Under the pieces are notes generated by a model. The model did not search any database. It saw only the letters and a program-made list of their open reading frames with translations, and was not told the origin of the DNA. Shown piece after piece: positions 21,428-34,145 of a stretch of DNA of 64,000 bases (within the stretch, counting starts at the first letter, position 1; the number at the start of each line of letters is the position of its first letter). A program made the translations under genes and the position numbers. This DNA comes from Gadus chalcogrammus (taxonomy: Eukaryota; Chordata; Actinopteri; Gadiformes; Gadidae). The DNA is taken from assembly GCF_026213295.1 (NCBI RefSeq), contig NC_079414.1, forward strand, positions 4,343,848 to 4,407,847, given 5' to 3'.

Positions 21428-24400
21428 CAGGATTGGCGGTTTGACCCGCAGGGAGCTGTGCGCACACAAGTCGCGCAGCACAGCCGGCTGGTGAAGCAGT
21501 GGCTGACAACGGGAGAGGGTCCCAACCCGATGGGACACCCGGACCTACCCCACGTGCCACGTGGTTGTCCGCACCCCACACGGGGTGTTCACAATCAGGG
21601 CGGGGATTGTCCCCCACCTACCGGTCCCCGTGTTGATCGGGAGGGACTGCCCGATCTTCCACCGGCTGTGGGACCCGACGCGGGAGCTACGGAGCTGGAG
21701 AGGCCCTCCCCGCAGAGGGGCGCGGGGGGTTCGGCAGGCCTACGGGGCCACCCGGCGTCCATCATCCCCGGGAGAGCTGACGGCGGAGGACGAGGAATCG
21801 GAGGGGAACGGACCTTCCCCACCGGGGACCCCGGGGCACACAGCGAGAGGTCCCGTCCGGAGCGAGACACCGGAACCTACCCCCGACACCACGGAGACCC
21901 TCGCAGCCTCCGAGCAGCCAGACCCACCGGAAGACCCGGAGAGCTCCCCCCTCACTGAGTTCTCGGACTTCTTACCCGGGGGGGGGGAAGGCTCGACCCG
22001 ACCCGACCAGTTCGCCAACGCTCAGCTCCAGGATGAGGCCCTCAAGCACGCCTGGAGCCACGTCCTGGTTCACGACGGGCAGGCCCGGGACTCGGTGAGT
22101 CACACACCACACCCGCACTTCAGCACCAGGGGGGGTCTGTTGTATAGAGTAGCCTCCGGGGAGGGGGGGAGTGAGGGAACAGCTAGTGGTGCCTCGTCCC
22201 TATGTTAGTAAGGTGCTTTTTATGGCCCACACTCGGCCCACCTAGGCATGGACAAGACCCGGGAGCGGGTCCTAGCCAGGTTCTATTGGCCGGGGGTTAA
22301 GCGGGATGTGGAGCGCCACTGCCAGGGGTGCCCCGAGTGCCAGCGGGTAGCCTCCCGGTCCATCGCTAGACACCCCCTCATTCCCATGCCCATCATTGAG
22401 ACCCCCTTTGACCGCTTAGCATTAGACATCGTGGGGCCCCTTCCCAAAACCAGCCGGGGCCACCGCTATATCCTGGTGCCAGTTGACTATGCCACCCGTT
22501 AGCCCTCACCCTGCGCGCCGCCACCGCCAAGGCAGTCGCCCGTGAACTAATGCTCCTTTTTAGCCGGGTGGGAATAGCGAAGGAGGTGCTCACCGATCAG
22601 GGGTCGTGCTTCATGTCACGGGTGATGAAGGAGGTCCTCAGGCTCCTGCAGGTGAAGCAGCTCCGGACCTCGGTTTACCACCCCAGACAGACGGCCTGGT
22701 CGAGCGCTTCAACAAAACCCTAAAGCAGATGCTCAAGAAGGCCATGCAAGCCGACGGGAAGAACTGGGACCAACTACTACCCAAAGGTACTGTTCGCGGT
22801 ACGGGAGGTCCCCCAGGCGTCCACCGGGTTCTCCCCCTTCGAGCTGTTGCATGGGCGGAGACCCCCGCGGGATCCTGGACATCGCAAAGGAGGCCTGGGA
22901 GAGCCAGCCGTCCCCCCACCGCACCACCGTGGATCACGTGGAGCAGGTACGTGACCGCATGGCCCGGGTGTGGCCCATCGTCCGGGGGCACCTCCAGCAA
23001 GCGCAGCAGGCCCAGGCGAGGGTCTATAACCGAGGAGCCCAGCTGAGGACCTTTCAGCCCGGGGACCTGGTCCTGGTTCTAGTCCCCACGGCGGAGTGCC
23101 GGTTCCTGGCCAAGTGGCAGGGACCCTACGAGGTGGTGGAACGCGTGGGGGAGGTGAACTACCGGGTCCGCCAGCCAGGGAGGCGGAAGCCGACACAGCT
23201 ATACCACATCAACATCCTGAAGCAGTGGAGGGGGGGGGGAGCAGACACCCGCCGACCCCGCTCCCTTGGCCCTGGCGGCCCGGCAGGAGATCCCGGAGGT
23301 CCCGGTGGGGGAGGACCTCAGCCCGGCCCAGAGACACGACCTGGACGAGATCGTCCTACAGCATCGGGACGTGTTCTCCGACCTGCCGGGGAGGACTGCC
23401 GTCACCCACCACGACATCCGGACGGCGCCAGGCATAAGGGTAAGGGTTCCGCCCTACAGGATCACAGAGGCCCGGAGGGAGGCCATACGGACCGAGGTGC
23501 GCCGAATGCTGCAGCTCGGGGTGATAGAGGAGTCCCGCAGCGCCCGGTGGTCCTGGTGCCCAAGCCAGATGGTACCTTTAGGTTCTGCAACGACTTCAGG
23601 CGGCTGAACGAGGCGTCGGAGTTTGACGCCTACCCCATGCCCCGGGTCGACTGATCGAGCGCCTGGGCCCGGCGCGGTACCTGTCGACCCTGGACCTGAC
23701 CAAGGGGTACTGGCAGGTGCCGTTGACCCGGGCGGCCCGGGAAAAGACGGCGTTCTCCACCCCGGGCGGTCTTTACCAGTACACCGTCCTCCCTTTCGGG
23801 GTACACGGCGCCCCAGCCACCTTCCAGCGGATGATGGACCAGCTCCTGAGGCCCCACCAGGACTACGCGGCGGCGTATATTGATGACATCATAATTTACA
23901 GCCCCAGCTGGGATATCCACGTCCGCCAGCTAAGGGCCGTGCTGGGAGAGCTACGGAAGGCGGGCCTCACGGCTAACCCGGCCAAATGTCGCCTCGGGAG
24001 AGAGGAGACGACGTACCTGGGGTACCGGGTCGGGAGGGGGACAGTGAGGGCGCAGGAAGGCAAGGTAGCCGCCATACGGGCCTGGCCACAGCCCAGCACC
24101 AAGAAACAGGTAAAGGCGTTCTTGGGGCTGGTGGGCTACTATCAGCGCTTCATTCCCGGGTACGCCACGCTGGCCAGCCCCATGAATGACCTGACCCGTA
24201 AGGCCTTGCCAGACCGGGTCACTTGGTCGGCGGCGGCGGACCAGGCGTTCAAGACGCTCCGGGAGGCCCTGTGCTCTGAACCGGTGCTAATTACTCCTGA
24301 CTTTAATCTCCCTGTGATTGTGCACACAGACGCCTCGGAGGTGGGACTCGGGGGGGGTCTTGTCCCAGGTTCGGGCCGGAGAGGAGAACCCCATAACTTA

Positions 24401-25071
24401 CATCAGCCGGAAGCTCCTCCCCAATGAGCGCAACTACTCCACTGTGGAGAAGGAGGCCCTGGCCATCAAATGGTGCCTGGAGAAGTTGCGCTACTACCTC
24501 CTGGGGAGGGAGTTCACTTTGGTCACCGACCACGCCCCCCTGAAGTGGATGGCGGGGGCCAAGAATACAAACGCCCGGGTGACACGGTGGTTCCTGGCTC
24601 TCCAGGATTTTCGGTTCCGGGTGGACTACCGACCGGGCCGTGAGCATGCAAACGCAGACGCCCTGTCACGTCGGGATGCCTGCCTGGGAGGGTTCCCCAG
24701 AGTCCAGGGGCTTAAGCAAACGAGGGGGGAGTGTGGCATCCCGCCCCTGAAGCCTCGGCCGTCACGGGCCCGAGGGACCGTGACGGCCGGGGTATACCGC
24801 CGCCACCCACCAGCCGGCGACGGAGAGCACCGGGACCGTCCCCCCAATCAGCGGGATGGGGGACACCTGGCGGCTGGCAGGAGGAAGGGCGGAAGCCGGC
24901 ATAAGAGGCTACAGACCCGGAGCACGGGGAGGAAGAGACACGCATGGACTGCAGAGGCTTGAGGCTCACGGAGACCCAAGCGCACCCTTGTCTTGTCTGA
25001 TCATTGAAATAAACGCCGAAGTCGGCTTAAACTAACCGTTGCCTCGTGTAGTATCTCTGAACCCCGGCACA
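21428..25071 (+). mobile_element. Gmr1-like Ty3/Gypsy retrotransposon, 5'-truncated and frameshifted
   Basis: Domains in order: end of protease (about 21450-21660), integrase zinc finger (HHCC, 22220-22350), integrase core (first Asp near 22425, second near 22590, Glu near 22700), a C-terminal '[10 protein letters not shown]' module (about 23125), reverse transcriptase (about 23390-24200, YIDD at 23876-23887) and RNase H (about 24300-24680). Integrase precedes RT, the order described for the Gmr1 group of deuterostome Ty3/Gypsy elements. The 5' LTR and gag are missing and the pol frame is broken several times, for example by a stop at 22501. A polypurine tract (ACGAGGGGGGAG) precedes the 3' LTR. 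Confidence 0.9.
24732..25071 (+). repeat. 3' LTR of the Gmr1-like element
   Basis: 340 bp, beginning TGTGGCATCCCGCC and ending CCCCGGCACA, with AATAAA at 25008-25013. Called from TG...CA ends and the preceding purine tract; there is no 5' LTR to compare. Confidence 0.8.
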
Positions 25072-25128
25072 ATCTCCAAGCCGGATACCACAATATATAT
25101 ATGTATATATATATATTTATATATATAT

Positions 25129-26277
25129 CAGTGGCGGCTGGTGGTTTTTAAAGTGAGGGAGGAAGGACTGCGCGCTTGGTTGCCATTGGCCTGCTTGCAC
25201 TGTTGGTGTATGGTGGCAAAAGAATGTGAGACTCAAGTTGTTTCAGGGTGTTTTGGTGAACTACAAAATAGCAGGGAGGGAGTTATGTGAACAAAATGTA
25301 TACAAAGCCACCAGTGGCATCACTGTAATTTGAGAAGGAAAGGATGCAAAGCATATTAGTCAAATCAGGCCTACTATTGATTTGTAAAAGTAAATCAAAA
25401 AATCTGGGCCTATCATTGGGCCTATTTTTGCCCTCACTGACTGAAGTTATTTAGCTATGTTTATTTTCAGTTACAATTGCTTGTAATGCTACCAGTAAGT
25501 CATGCGTACCTAGCAAACCATGTAGCACTCACAACACTGACGTTGCCATTACTTCTGGTGACCTTGATTTTGGGAAGTGGTCTACCTCTTTCTTTGGTCG
25601 CTAACTTAGCACTGTAACTGAATGAATGGAATGCTTTTTGTAATAAGACGTTAACAATGTCCTCCGTTTCCAATGTTTCCATTGTGCATTTAGGATCTCG
25701 CTATCACGGATTTCACTTGCTCTGCGTCTCTCAGACTGAACACTGCGGCAATGCAGACCGGGTTTGCTATCGACAGCGTTGCCAGATTGGGCAGATTTCC
25801 CGCCCAATGATGATCTTTCCAGCCTAACATGGTTAAAAGTAGCCCAATTGGGTGGGAAATCGGACCAATCTGGCAACACTGCTCAACATCCAGGGATCCT
25901 GCTTATTGGTTCATAGCGCAGACGGATAGATTTTTGCGCAAATCAGACCCCTTAAGGTCCCACCCACTCAGAGGAGGATTTTCCTCCTCTCTCCCATTGA
26001 AACCCATGTTATCCACCGGCCGCCAGTACTTTCGGGAAAATTAATGGGAGTGAACGGTGGCAAAGGGAGGACGTTCCTCCCTGAAGTAATTGTCAATAGG
26101 CGATAGGGGGTGCTAATGTCCCTTTACCCAGGGAAACGAACATTATATATTCAAAGGCAATAAAGTAGTCATATTTAAGGGCATTAATTCATTACAATAG
26201 TCTGGGCAATCTACATTTTTTATTCTCAACAATGTTAGGGGGGATCTTCCTCCCTCTCCTCAATGGAGAAGCCTCCA

Positions 26278-26280
<3 letters not shown>
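25129..26280. mobile_element. hAT element inserted in a TA microsatellite
   Basis: Ends CAGTGGCGGCTGGTGG and GAGAAGCCTCCACTG, flanked on both sides by TA repeats that supply an ATATATAT target. No transposase frame seen. Confidence 0.85.

Positions 26281-26348
<68 letters not shown>
26281..26348. repeat. (TA)n microsatellite, right part
   Basis: Continuation of the TA tract at 25092-25128 that the hAT split. Confidence 0.95.
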
Positions 26349-26352
<4 letters not shown>

Positions 26353-26598
26353 ATGTAAGGTCTATCTCACTTGTATTAATTTTACTCTGAAGGAACTTTA
26401 GATGTCTGGGGGTAAGCAGCACAGCAGTCAGGACGCAATTTGAAGCTATAATAAACTGCGTATTTTGTGTATTTATTGAAAGCATTATGAAAAACAAATT
26501 GCACAATAAAGCATACAAAAAAAATAGCCGCGCGCTATGCGTGCATTTTCCCTTTCCCTCTGAGCTAAGCCCCGGATATTTCAGAAACCTAGAAATGC

Positions 26599-26701
<103 letters not shown>

Positions 26702-27158
26702 CCTTGATTGTATGACACTCCTCGTCCGGATCACTTCAAGGTCATCAACAGAAAAGTGATTCCTAACGACCGGCTGCAGACCGGTTCCAAACAACCTCAG
26801 CGTTGTCTCTGCAACGCGACAGAAGGAGAAGGCCATTGGAGAGGTAGCCCGCGCCTCCAGGAGCATGGTGGGCAGGGCAAGGGCTGGTGCCCATTTATTA
26901 ATATTGATTTAAATCCGTTAATTTATTATTTATACATACAAATATCAGTTTGAAATGTTATCATTATATGATATGATTCAAGGGTTTTCTGAAAAGGGAT
27001 TGTTGAATGATGAAAATGTATTAGTGTTGTTGGACTGTCATATTAAAATCTCAAGAGTTTTAAGTTTAAATATCACCAGTAGATGGCAGTGCATACCTGT
27101 TTATACACGTCATAGTGTTGATGAACTCCTGTATGTGTGTGTGGGTTCCTCGGGGCCT

Positions 27159-27169
27159 GTGTGCGTGTG

Positions 27170-27204
<35 letters not shown>

Positions 27205-27205
27205 T
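27159..27205. repeat. (GTGC)n microsatellite
   Basis: A GTGC tetramer tract flanked by imperfect GT. Confidence 0.9.
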
Positions 27206-27589
27206 TGTGTGTGTGTGCGCACTTGCATGCGTTGGTAAAGCACAACTAATACAAAAAAGTGCTAATGTATCGGAGTGCATATGTGTATTTCATTGTAACA
27301 AGATATATAGGGCCGGTTTCGGAGACAAGGCTTAAGCCTAGTCCCAGACTAAAATGCTGTTTGAGCTGGCTTAACTGAAATTCACTTGCACAGACGTAGC
27401 TTAAAATAGTCGTGGATTAAGCCTGTTCTGGATTAAACAAAGCCGATTGCAAAATTGAGCATTAGAGCTACTCCAGGACTAAATTGGACTGAATCGAAGC
27501 TTAAACTAATCTGCCAAGGAGGCAGGTTTAACTCCCGCTTAGTAGGCTAGGCTACTGTTTGTGAAACTGAGCTTGGATTGTTTGGGAGC

Positions 27590-28611
27590 ATGGACTATTT
27601 GGAATATCTAAATGAGGACCAATATGCACGACAAAGGCCAGCCAGACGAATACTGGATAGGAGTGATCCATTGAATCAGTTTGATGAAATAACTTTTCGA
27701 GACCGCTTTCGTATGCACAAGGAAAATGCATTGGAGATAATTACTTTGCTTGAGCCTAGACTTTCCTCTCTGTCTCAAAGAGGAAGGCCTGTGTCCAATC
27801 AACTGCAAGTTCTGATCACTTTGAGGTTCTAATCTTTCATCGTGAAACTGGTGATTTGTGTGGTGTCAGTGAACCAACTGTATGTAGAATAGTTCACAAA
27901 GTCTGCAGTGCCATTTGTGAACTGAGGAGTCTTTACATCAAGTTCCCTGATGCTGCTGGGCAAGCCAACTATAAAGTGCAATTCTATGAATATGGGCACT
28001 TCCCAGGAGTGATTGACTGTGTAGACGGATGTCATGTTCCCATCAAGTGTCCATCAACTCCTGATGCAGAGGAATACAGGAATCGTAAGAACAGTTTTTC
28101 AATCAATGTTCAGGGTGTATGCACTCCTAATTTGGAGTTTTCAAACATTGTTGCCCGTTGGAAAGGTGCAACCCATGATTCAAGGATTTTTCTCAACTCT
28201 TCATTGTGTGCACAATTTGAGAGAGGACAACATAGTGGACTACTACTTGGTGATAGTGGATATGGTCAGAGTAACTATTTATTCACACCACATCTAAATC
28301 CCACAACAGCTGAGCAGCAAAGGTACAACAGAGCTCATATCCGTACTAGAGGGATGATCGAGCGTATGTTTGGAGTATGGAAAACTCGATTCCAGTGCTT
28401 ACGAAATACGCTTCGTTTCAAGCCAAGAAGATGCTGCAAAGTGATCATTGCTACAGCTGTGCTGCACAACTACCTGAAGCAGCATGGCTGTCCTGATCTG
28501 CCAATGGAAGATCAGGATGATGCAGATGTGCCCATGGTGGCAGAGGCAGCCAATGACCAGCGAGGACTTGCACACAGAGCTGCTTTCACAGTGCAGCACT
28601 TCAGCATTTAA
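27590..28611 (+). pseudogene. Harbinger (HARBI1-like) transposase, one frameshift
   Basis: This enzyme family cuts and pastes the element through a DDE nuclease. The start is the ATG at 27590 (MDYLEYLNEDQY). The N-terminal helical region runs to 27832, where the frame hits TAA after LITLRF. The frame then resumes as HRETGDLCGVSEPTV and stays open to 28611. A few codons are missing at the break, suggesting a deletion of about 10 bases. Downstream the catalytic pattern is intact: Asp in VIDCVDGCH (about 28020), Asp in THDSRIF (about 28178), GDSGYG, and Glu in IERMFGVWKTR (about 28360). Without a repair of the frame only the C-terminal 251 residues are readable. It faces the Myb-like gene. Confidence 0.88.
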
Positions 28612-28783
28612 ATATGGAATGTATTCATTATGGTATAGTTTTGCTTGCATACTGTTTCTGTACAGAATTACAATAATGTAGCAAAATTAAACGAGTGAAC
28701 CAAGGCTGGTTAAAATGTAGTTTGTGATGATTAATACTCACTCACACTCACATGCCAAATGACAATACATTTATTTTTATTTT

Positions 28784-29748
28784 TCACAATTCCTCATATT
28801 CACCATGGCTACTGGTATGCAGAATTCTTTTTTGGAGCATAGCCCTCTCTCCCAATTTCATATCCAGTTCAACCTCTAGAATTCTCATTTTCATTTCATG
28901 TTCTTCTTTTAAATATTACATTTTACGCTCATGAAATTCTCTGGCTAACTTTTCATGCATAGTTATCTTTTTTGGTCTCTGTTGGATGATAGCAGCTTCA
29001 TCTCCCAGGGGTGCCATAGCAGATGTGGAGGGTTCAGGCTCGTTGTGAACTGGCTCTTGATTGGTTTCCTCTGGAAAAAAAGACCACTGTTCCAAACTCA
29101 AATCAACTAATATGGTCCTGTAACCAATTTACTTCCTAAGGTATATTTACCATTTGTGCTCAGTTCTCCATGTTCACTGTCCAAAGGGTCATTGTCTGGA
29201 ATACCATCCAGAGGTTGCTGGTGCTCTATTATACCAGACAGCAATCCCAGTTTAATGTTCTTCCATAGAACCTATGAAGGCAGATATCATTCATTTATAT
29301 TTCTTTCCCCCTCACATATAGGTATGGATTTTCCTTTGTGCAACATATCTTACTCTACCACCATGTTTAACATGCATATGCCCCTTTAAAATAGGTTACT
29401 ATCCTTTTAAACAGGATATTCATTCAATGTGAATGCTACAAGCAGCAGGAGTATTGTATTTGGGTAGGCCATAAATAAGCAGGGTATAGGCAACAGGAAA
29501 CAAACACATATTTTTGTGCCTAATAATGAAGATTAACTCACCTGCAGTTGTTGTACTGTTCTTGTGGTGACATCTTCATTTGCATTGAATGCATTGCCAA
29601 TTGCAGTCCAAGCACTTATTTTCTTCTGTTCAATAGCAGCAGTATGGATTTTGCTTTCAATGACTGGATGGTTCGATACAATTAGTTTTAGTAGTGTTTT
29701 TTCATGCTCACTATAATTCTTGGAGCGAATTCTCTTTGCCTCTGCCAT
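28784..29748 (-). pseudogene. Harbinger Myb/SANT-like DNA-binding protein (3 exons)
   Basis: This is the partner protein that in Harbinger elements binds the termini and helps the transposase enter the nucleus. Exon 1 is 29748-29542 (69 codons, donor GTGAGT) with the SANT-like helices (KNYSEHEKTLLKLI, AWTAIGNAFN, VQQLQ). Exon 2 is 29271-29151 (starts VLWKNIK). Exon 3 starts at 29070. Phases are 0 and 1 and match. Exon 3 meets TAA at 28918-28916, yet the same frame stays open for 43 further codons of Glu/Lys-rich coiled-coil-like sequence to TGA at 28786-28784. The TAA therefore looks like a nonsense change that trims the tail; alternatively it is the true end. Confidence 0.78.
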
Positions 29749-30443
29749 TGTGTTGTCTCAAAATTCACTGCAACAATGGTGTTTCATACTCCATTTCAGG
29801 TTTTCATGAGCACAATTGGACCAACAGCCTGTGCTTCCACTTAGTCTAATGAGGCTTGAACCAAGTGTTCTCAGTAAGCTTACTCCAGGACTCCATAGTC
29901 TCAGACTAACTAAGCCAAATTTATGCCATGTTCATGCAAGCCACTTAAATAGCCAGGATTAACTAGTCTGACTTAGGCCTACTCCAGTCTTGATTTAAGC
30001 CCTGTCTCCGAAACCGGCCCATAGTGTCTTAATAAAAGCAAAACCCAGCAATATAAATGTATTTTCTTATCAGCAAATTTCATATTGAGTGTTTTTAAAG
30101 AGTGGTTCTGAATCTTGTTGGTGATGTGGCCTTGAGGGTCAGATGATTAGTCCAGAAGTGGTGCTTCCTGGACAGCTATTGTTATTTAGCGGATCAAATG
30201 TCCATTGGTGCCACTAGCCGCATTTGGGAGCAACTACTTCTTGCTTTTGCAAAAGGGACAATTGGATTTTCGGGAAGCACCCTGGCTGATTCCCAGGATA
30301 ATAAAATGTGTATTGAGTCAACACCAAAGTGCCGGGTTTCAAGAGAGGCCAGTCAATAGGATGTCGTTGCTTGTTCCTTCCCTGCAGTGACTCTTTTTAC
30401 AACTTTAAATGCCGGATGTCAAACAGAAAAGGTATTGGAAAAG

Positions 30444-30517
30444 GTATGTTAGGAATTGTTTCAGCAGTTGTTTGGCTGCGATAGGCTAAATAACTGCTGA
30501 AACAATTCCTAACATAC
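30444..30517. other. 74-nt perfect-stem hairpin (pre-miRNA-like)
   Basis: Arms 30444-30469 and 30492-30517 are 26-bp exact complements. The stem continues with six more pairs (one G-T) around an 8-base loop. Either strand could fold. It could be a miRNA precursor or the remains of a tiny inverted-repeat element. Confidence 0.7.
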
Positions 30518-30611
30518 TCACATCACACCCTGCATTTTAATTTAGGGTCTAGAAAAACAGTTGAACCTCCTTTTTCAATTCTCAAGGGGACCCCCCACAC
30601 AGACACAGACA

Positions 30612-30613
30612 CA

Positions 30614-30675
<62 letters not shown>
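30612..30675. repeat. (CA)n microsatellite
   Basis: A pure CA run of about 60 bases after an imperfect CAGA start. Confidence 0.97.
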
Positions 30676-30677
<2 letters not shown>

Positions 30678-31411
30678 CATACATTGTTGTAAATACAAGC
30701 AGCAGCATCAAATCTGTCAAATCTGTTAAATCTTTCGATGCATTACGTTTGTGGCTGGAGAGCTGAGGGGGACAGGGGACAAAAAATACTTGTAACAGCA
30801 TGCACATAGAAGGAGATCCCTGACAAGGCCTGACAGGCCCAAACATGTTGTAAGGGAGGGGAGGATAGCAAGCTAGATGAAAAAGACCCAGCAAAGGCTC
30901 TAGAAACACAACACAAGCAGTGTCGCCTGGGGCCCGGAGCCATGCCACGGCCCACAGAGGGTGATTTTAGACAAGGGCCCAAACAGCCTCTTCCACCATC
31001 ACATTTGGTTAATTATAATAATGGTTTAAATTAGTATTGACATTTTTATTCTACTAGAATTTAAATCTTCTAATCATCTAAAATGATGAAATAATGCGGA
31101 CAATTCTTTGGAAAAATATCACTTCCTTTTTTGAGTTACTTGCTCTTACATCATTGAGTTGCAAAATGCTTCAGGCTTCACTGAAAAACAAACAAAGAAT
31201 TGAATGGTCTAACAATGAGACGTATCAACTGAAATAAGTTGGATTGTGAGGGATGTGCACCTTTTCTGCTGGACTGAGACTGAAGATCATGTTGGTCCAA
31301 GGGGAAAGGTTGAGGGGTCATAAACAGAGCAGGTGTTGGTCTTGCATTGTCAGTCTCGCATGCAAACAGACAGACGCACACACAAGCACACGCACGCACA
31401 CACACACACAC

Positions 31412-31585
<174 letters not shown>

Positions 31586-32560
31586 AGCAGATGGTGTTTG
31601 TCAAATACCTTTTAGTCCCTGTGTGTATTCTGTTTTTTTAACAGCCCAATGTCACTCATTGTGTTTCTAATGACAAACATTGACATCAGCATTCCGCAGA
31701 AGTAGAAAACAATCACCCAACTTTGGAACACATGACCACCCAGATAGAGACGAGCATGTGCATAGTAACAGTAATGTGACTTCCCCTTTCGCGGGAAGTC
31801 TGATGATGTGTCACTTGCCAAACATCTTCCAAAGAAATGCTAACTTTCTTTTACCACCTCAATTTAAATTCCTAGAAATGTTTGAAAGCAAGGAAGTGAT
31901 GGTGTGACCAGTCGTTAAATAGGAAATGTCTTATATCTAGAAGCTATAACAGCACGTCGAGGTTACACAGCACAGGGCATTATGGAAATAATTGGTCAGG
32001 AACACATTTTTTCCCTTCAGGGAAAAATGAGGAAAGGAAGATTTCTGGTCACAAACACAGTGCATGTAAAACGGCATATCTGGGCGAAAAAAGATATCAA
32101 AGGAGGATAAGTGTTTTGAATGGATGACATTGCTGTGAGTTGGCAGAATGTCTGGCTATTCTAGAGTCGCCAAGGTTTAGTAAACATGTTAAACTCAATC
32201 TAAACCTATTTCGTGTGTCTGATCCTGGTTTTCTCTGTTGGTTTGAAAGCAGTCCCTTTTCAATCTTGAATTTGGTAGAAAATGTTGACGGTTCGCTTGA
32301 CTGACAAACAGAGAACAAGATTTGAAAGTTCTAAACAATAAATGTAGCCACAGCTATCCATATACAAATTATCTCTTGCTGTGTTTAAATATACGAGAGA
32401 AATGTACTTTTGGAGATTATAGTATTAAATGTAAGCGTAATGAGAATATTGAAATCTCTCCTTTTGGGCTTTCAAATCCCTTTGTTTCTAATGCTACTCA
32501 TACTACTTATGATTGGAAGAAGCTGAAGAAGAGGAAACAAGCAAGGAGACGTCCTGCCTC
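31586..32560. other. Gene-free stretch
   Basis: No coding exon, transposon end or RNA gene recognised on either strand. Confidence 0.5.
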
Positions 32561-32564
32561 CTGC

Positions 32565-32735
32565 AAGGTGTTGTGGACGGGAGGGTGTCCAACCATCCTG
32601 CCGTCCTACCTTCCTACCGTCCTACTGTGCTGCAGGGTGTTGTGGACGGGAGGGTGTCCTACCGACCTACAGTCCTACCTTCCTACCGTCCTACCGTCCT
32701 GCAGGGTGTTGTGGACGGGAGGGTGTCCTAACTCC
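32565..32735. repeat. About 65-bp minisatellite, 2.6 units
   Basis: GGTGTTGTGGACGGGAGGGT recurs at about 32567, 32636 and 32705, followed each time by CCTACCGTCC-type pyrimidine runs. Confidence 0.85.
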
Positions 32736-33491
32736 TACATCACCACATTTGGTTGGTAGGATGGTAACGGGACAATTTAAGAAGTGCTTCACTTTTCACG
32801 CAGATCAGCCAAAGGGCATGTGGGAGGTGTCTGTGAGCAGGGCATCTTCAAAAGACGGGCCTGGATTCACCCCAAGTTCGTGAGCAGGTCATGGCTGGAG
32901 TAAAAATGCATTGACTTTCAGGGCAATCAGCCAGAAGATGGCGTGTCATATCCCTAAAAGATGAATCACTTCCCATAGACTTGCATGACATCACCAAGAC
33001 ATTACCCTAATAGGTTTATCCAGGGTACTAAATGATTGTTGTGTGACCCCCCCGAGCCCCGACAACCCGTCATGCACTTCCTGATCTCTAGACGGGCCTG
33101 GGGGGTCACCCACTCGGTGCCGTTCCCGCACTTCTTTCTTGAGGAGGACTATATCCACATGTTCTGGTTTAGGAGGGGTTTTCAGCTATCAAGGTTTCCA
33201 AACAATCTGTCAATTGTTTGCTAAAATTGGTGGGAAGTATAATACTGGCTTTAGATAGCACTTCTGTCAGGATTCAAGCATACTTGGATTCAAACTTTTT
33301 TTTGTTCAGTATAAAACGAGACTTTGATGTTTATAAACTCTTTGCAAAAAGAAGTGCTTATCAGTGCTTGTGTACTCATGCCCTATTAATGCCTCAGCCT
33401 ACAAAGTCTTCCCTAAGCAGCTGTACAACCCGGTATCACGCGATTGCATGCTCATGCGCACGAACGTTAATCTATTGAAGCGTGTTCCAGA

Positions 33492-33539
33492 CAGTGCCGC
33501 TGCTAGCTATTTTGGGGCCCTAAGCATAACTCCTTTATG

Positions 33540-33572
<33 letters not shown>

Positions 33573-33935
33573 GAATTGGTTTCTGCCAGTTTAACATTTT
33601 ATTAAAACGCAAAAGTTAAATCTACTTTGTAAACACAGTTCACAGAACAGCCAAAACATACGTACAGTACACACAAGTATTGGAATGTCCAAAATCTTTT
33701 AAATTAAATAGTTATCCATGAATACAAACTTAAAACCAGAAGTATACAAGTAAGAAAAAATCTTCTATGAAGCAAAGATTTACAAGCAGAAACTATTTAC
33801 ACACTTTACTTTGTAAACAGAGACAGCCTATTTTATTTATTTTTTATTATTTTTTTTCTTTTCTTTTTGGGCCCCCCTCAGGACTTGAGGCCCTACGCGC
33901 AGCGCGTAGTGCGCGTTATGGGAGCGGCGGCACTG
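33492..33935. mobile_element. hAT MITE inside the left arm
   Basis: Ends CAGTGCCGCTGCTAGC and GGAGCGGCGGCACTG with a perfect 8-bp TSD GTTCCAGA at 33484-33491 and 33936-33943. Contains a 24-base C run and GGGCCCCCCTC. It is absent from the right arm. Confidence 0.93.
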
Positions 33936-34046
33936 GTTCCAGAGCACGATAGTCCGACTTTTCTCGTGCTACACAGAACGAAATGTAATCCAATGCATTC
34001 TGAATGGGAGTGTTCTCAGACAATTAACGTGCTCAACAAAACGGTA

Positions 34047-34075
34047 CGAGAGAGAGAGAAAGAGAGAGAGGGAGG

Positions 34076-34144
<69 letters not shown>
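34047..34144. repeat. (GA)n microsatellite
   Basis: GA runs interrupted twice by GGGAGGGACA. Confidence 0.95.

Positions 34145-34145
<1 letters not shown>

Larger units (their letters stand above)
27310..30020. mobile_element. PIF/Harbinger transposon with two convergent genes
   Basis: Inverted ends GGGCCGGTTTCGGAGACA and TGTCTCCGAAACCGGCCC with a 3-bp TSD, ATA (27307-27309, 30021-30023). It carries a plus-strand DDE transposase and a minus-strand spliced Myb/SANT-like gene, the standard two-protein Harbinger set. Both genes have one visible break. Confidence 0.93.

Noticed and set aside
33036..33224. Possible exon (frame with HFLISRRAWGVTHSVPFPHF)
   Set aside because: No matching splice sites in phase and no neighbouring exons; a C-rich inverted repeat crosses it.
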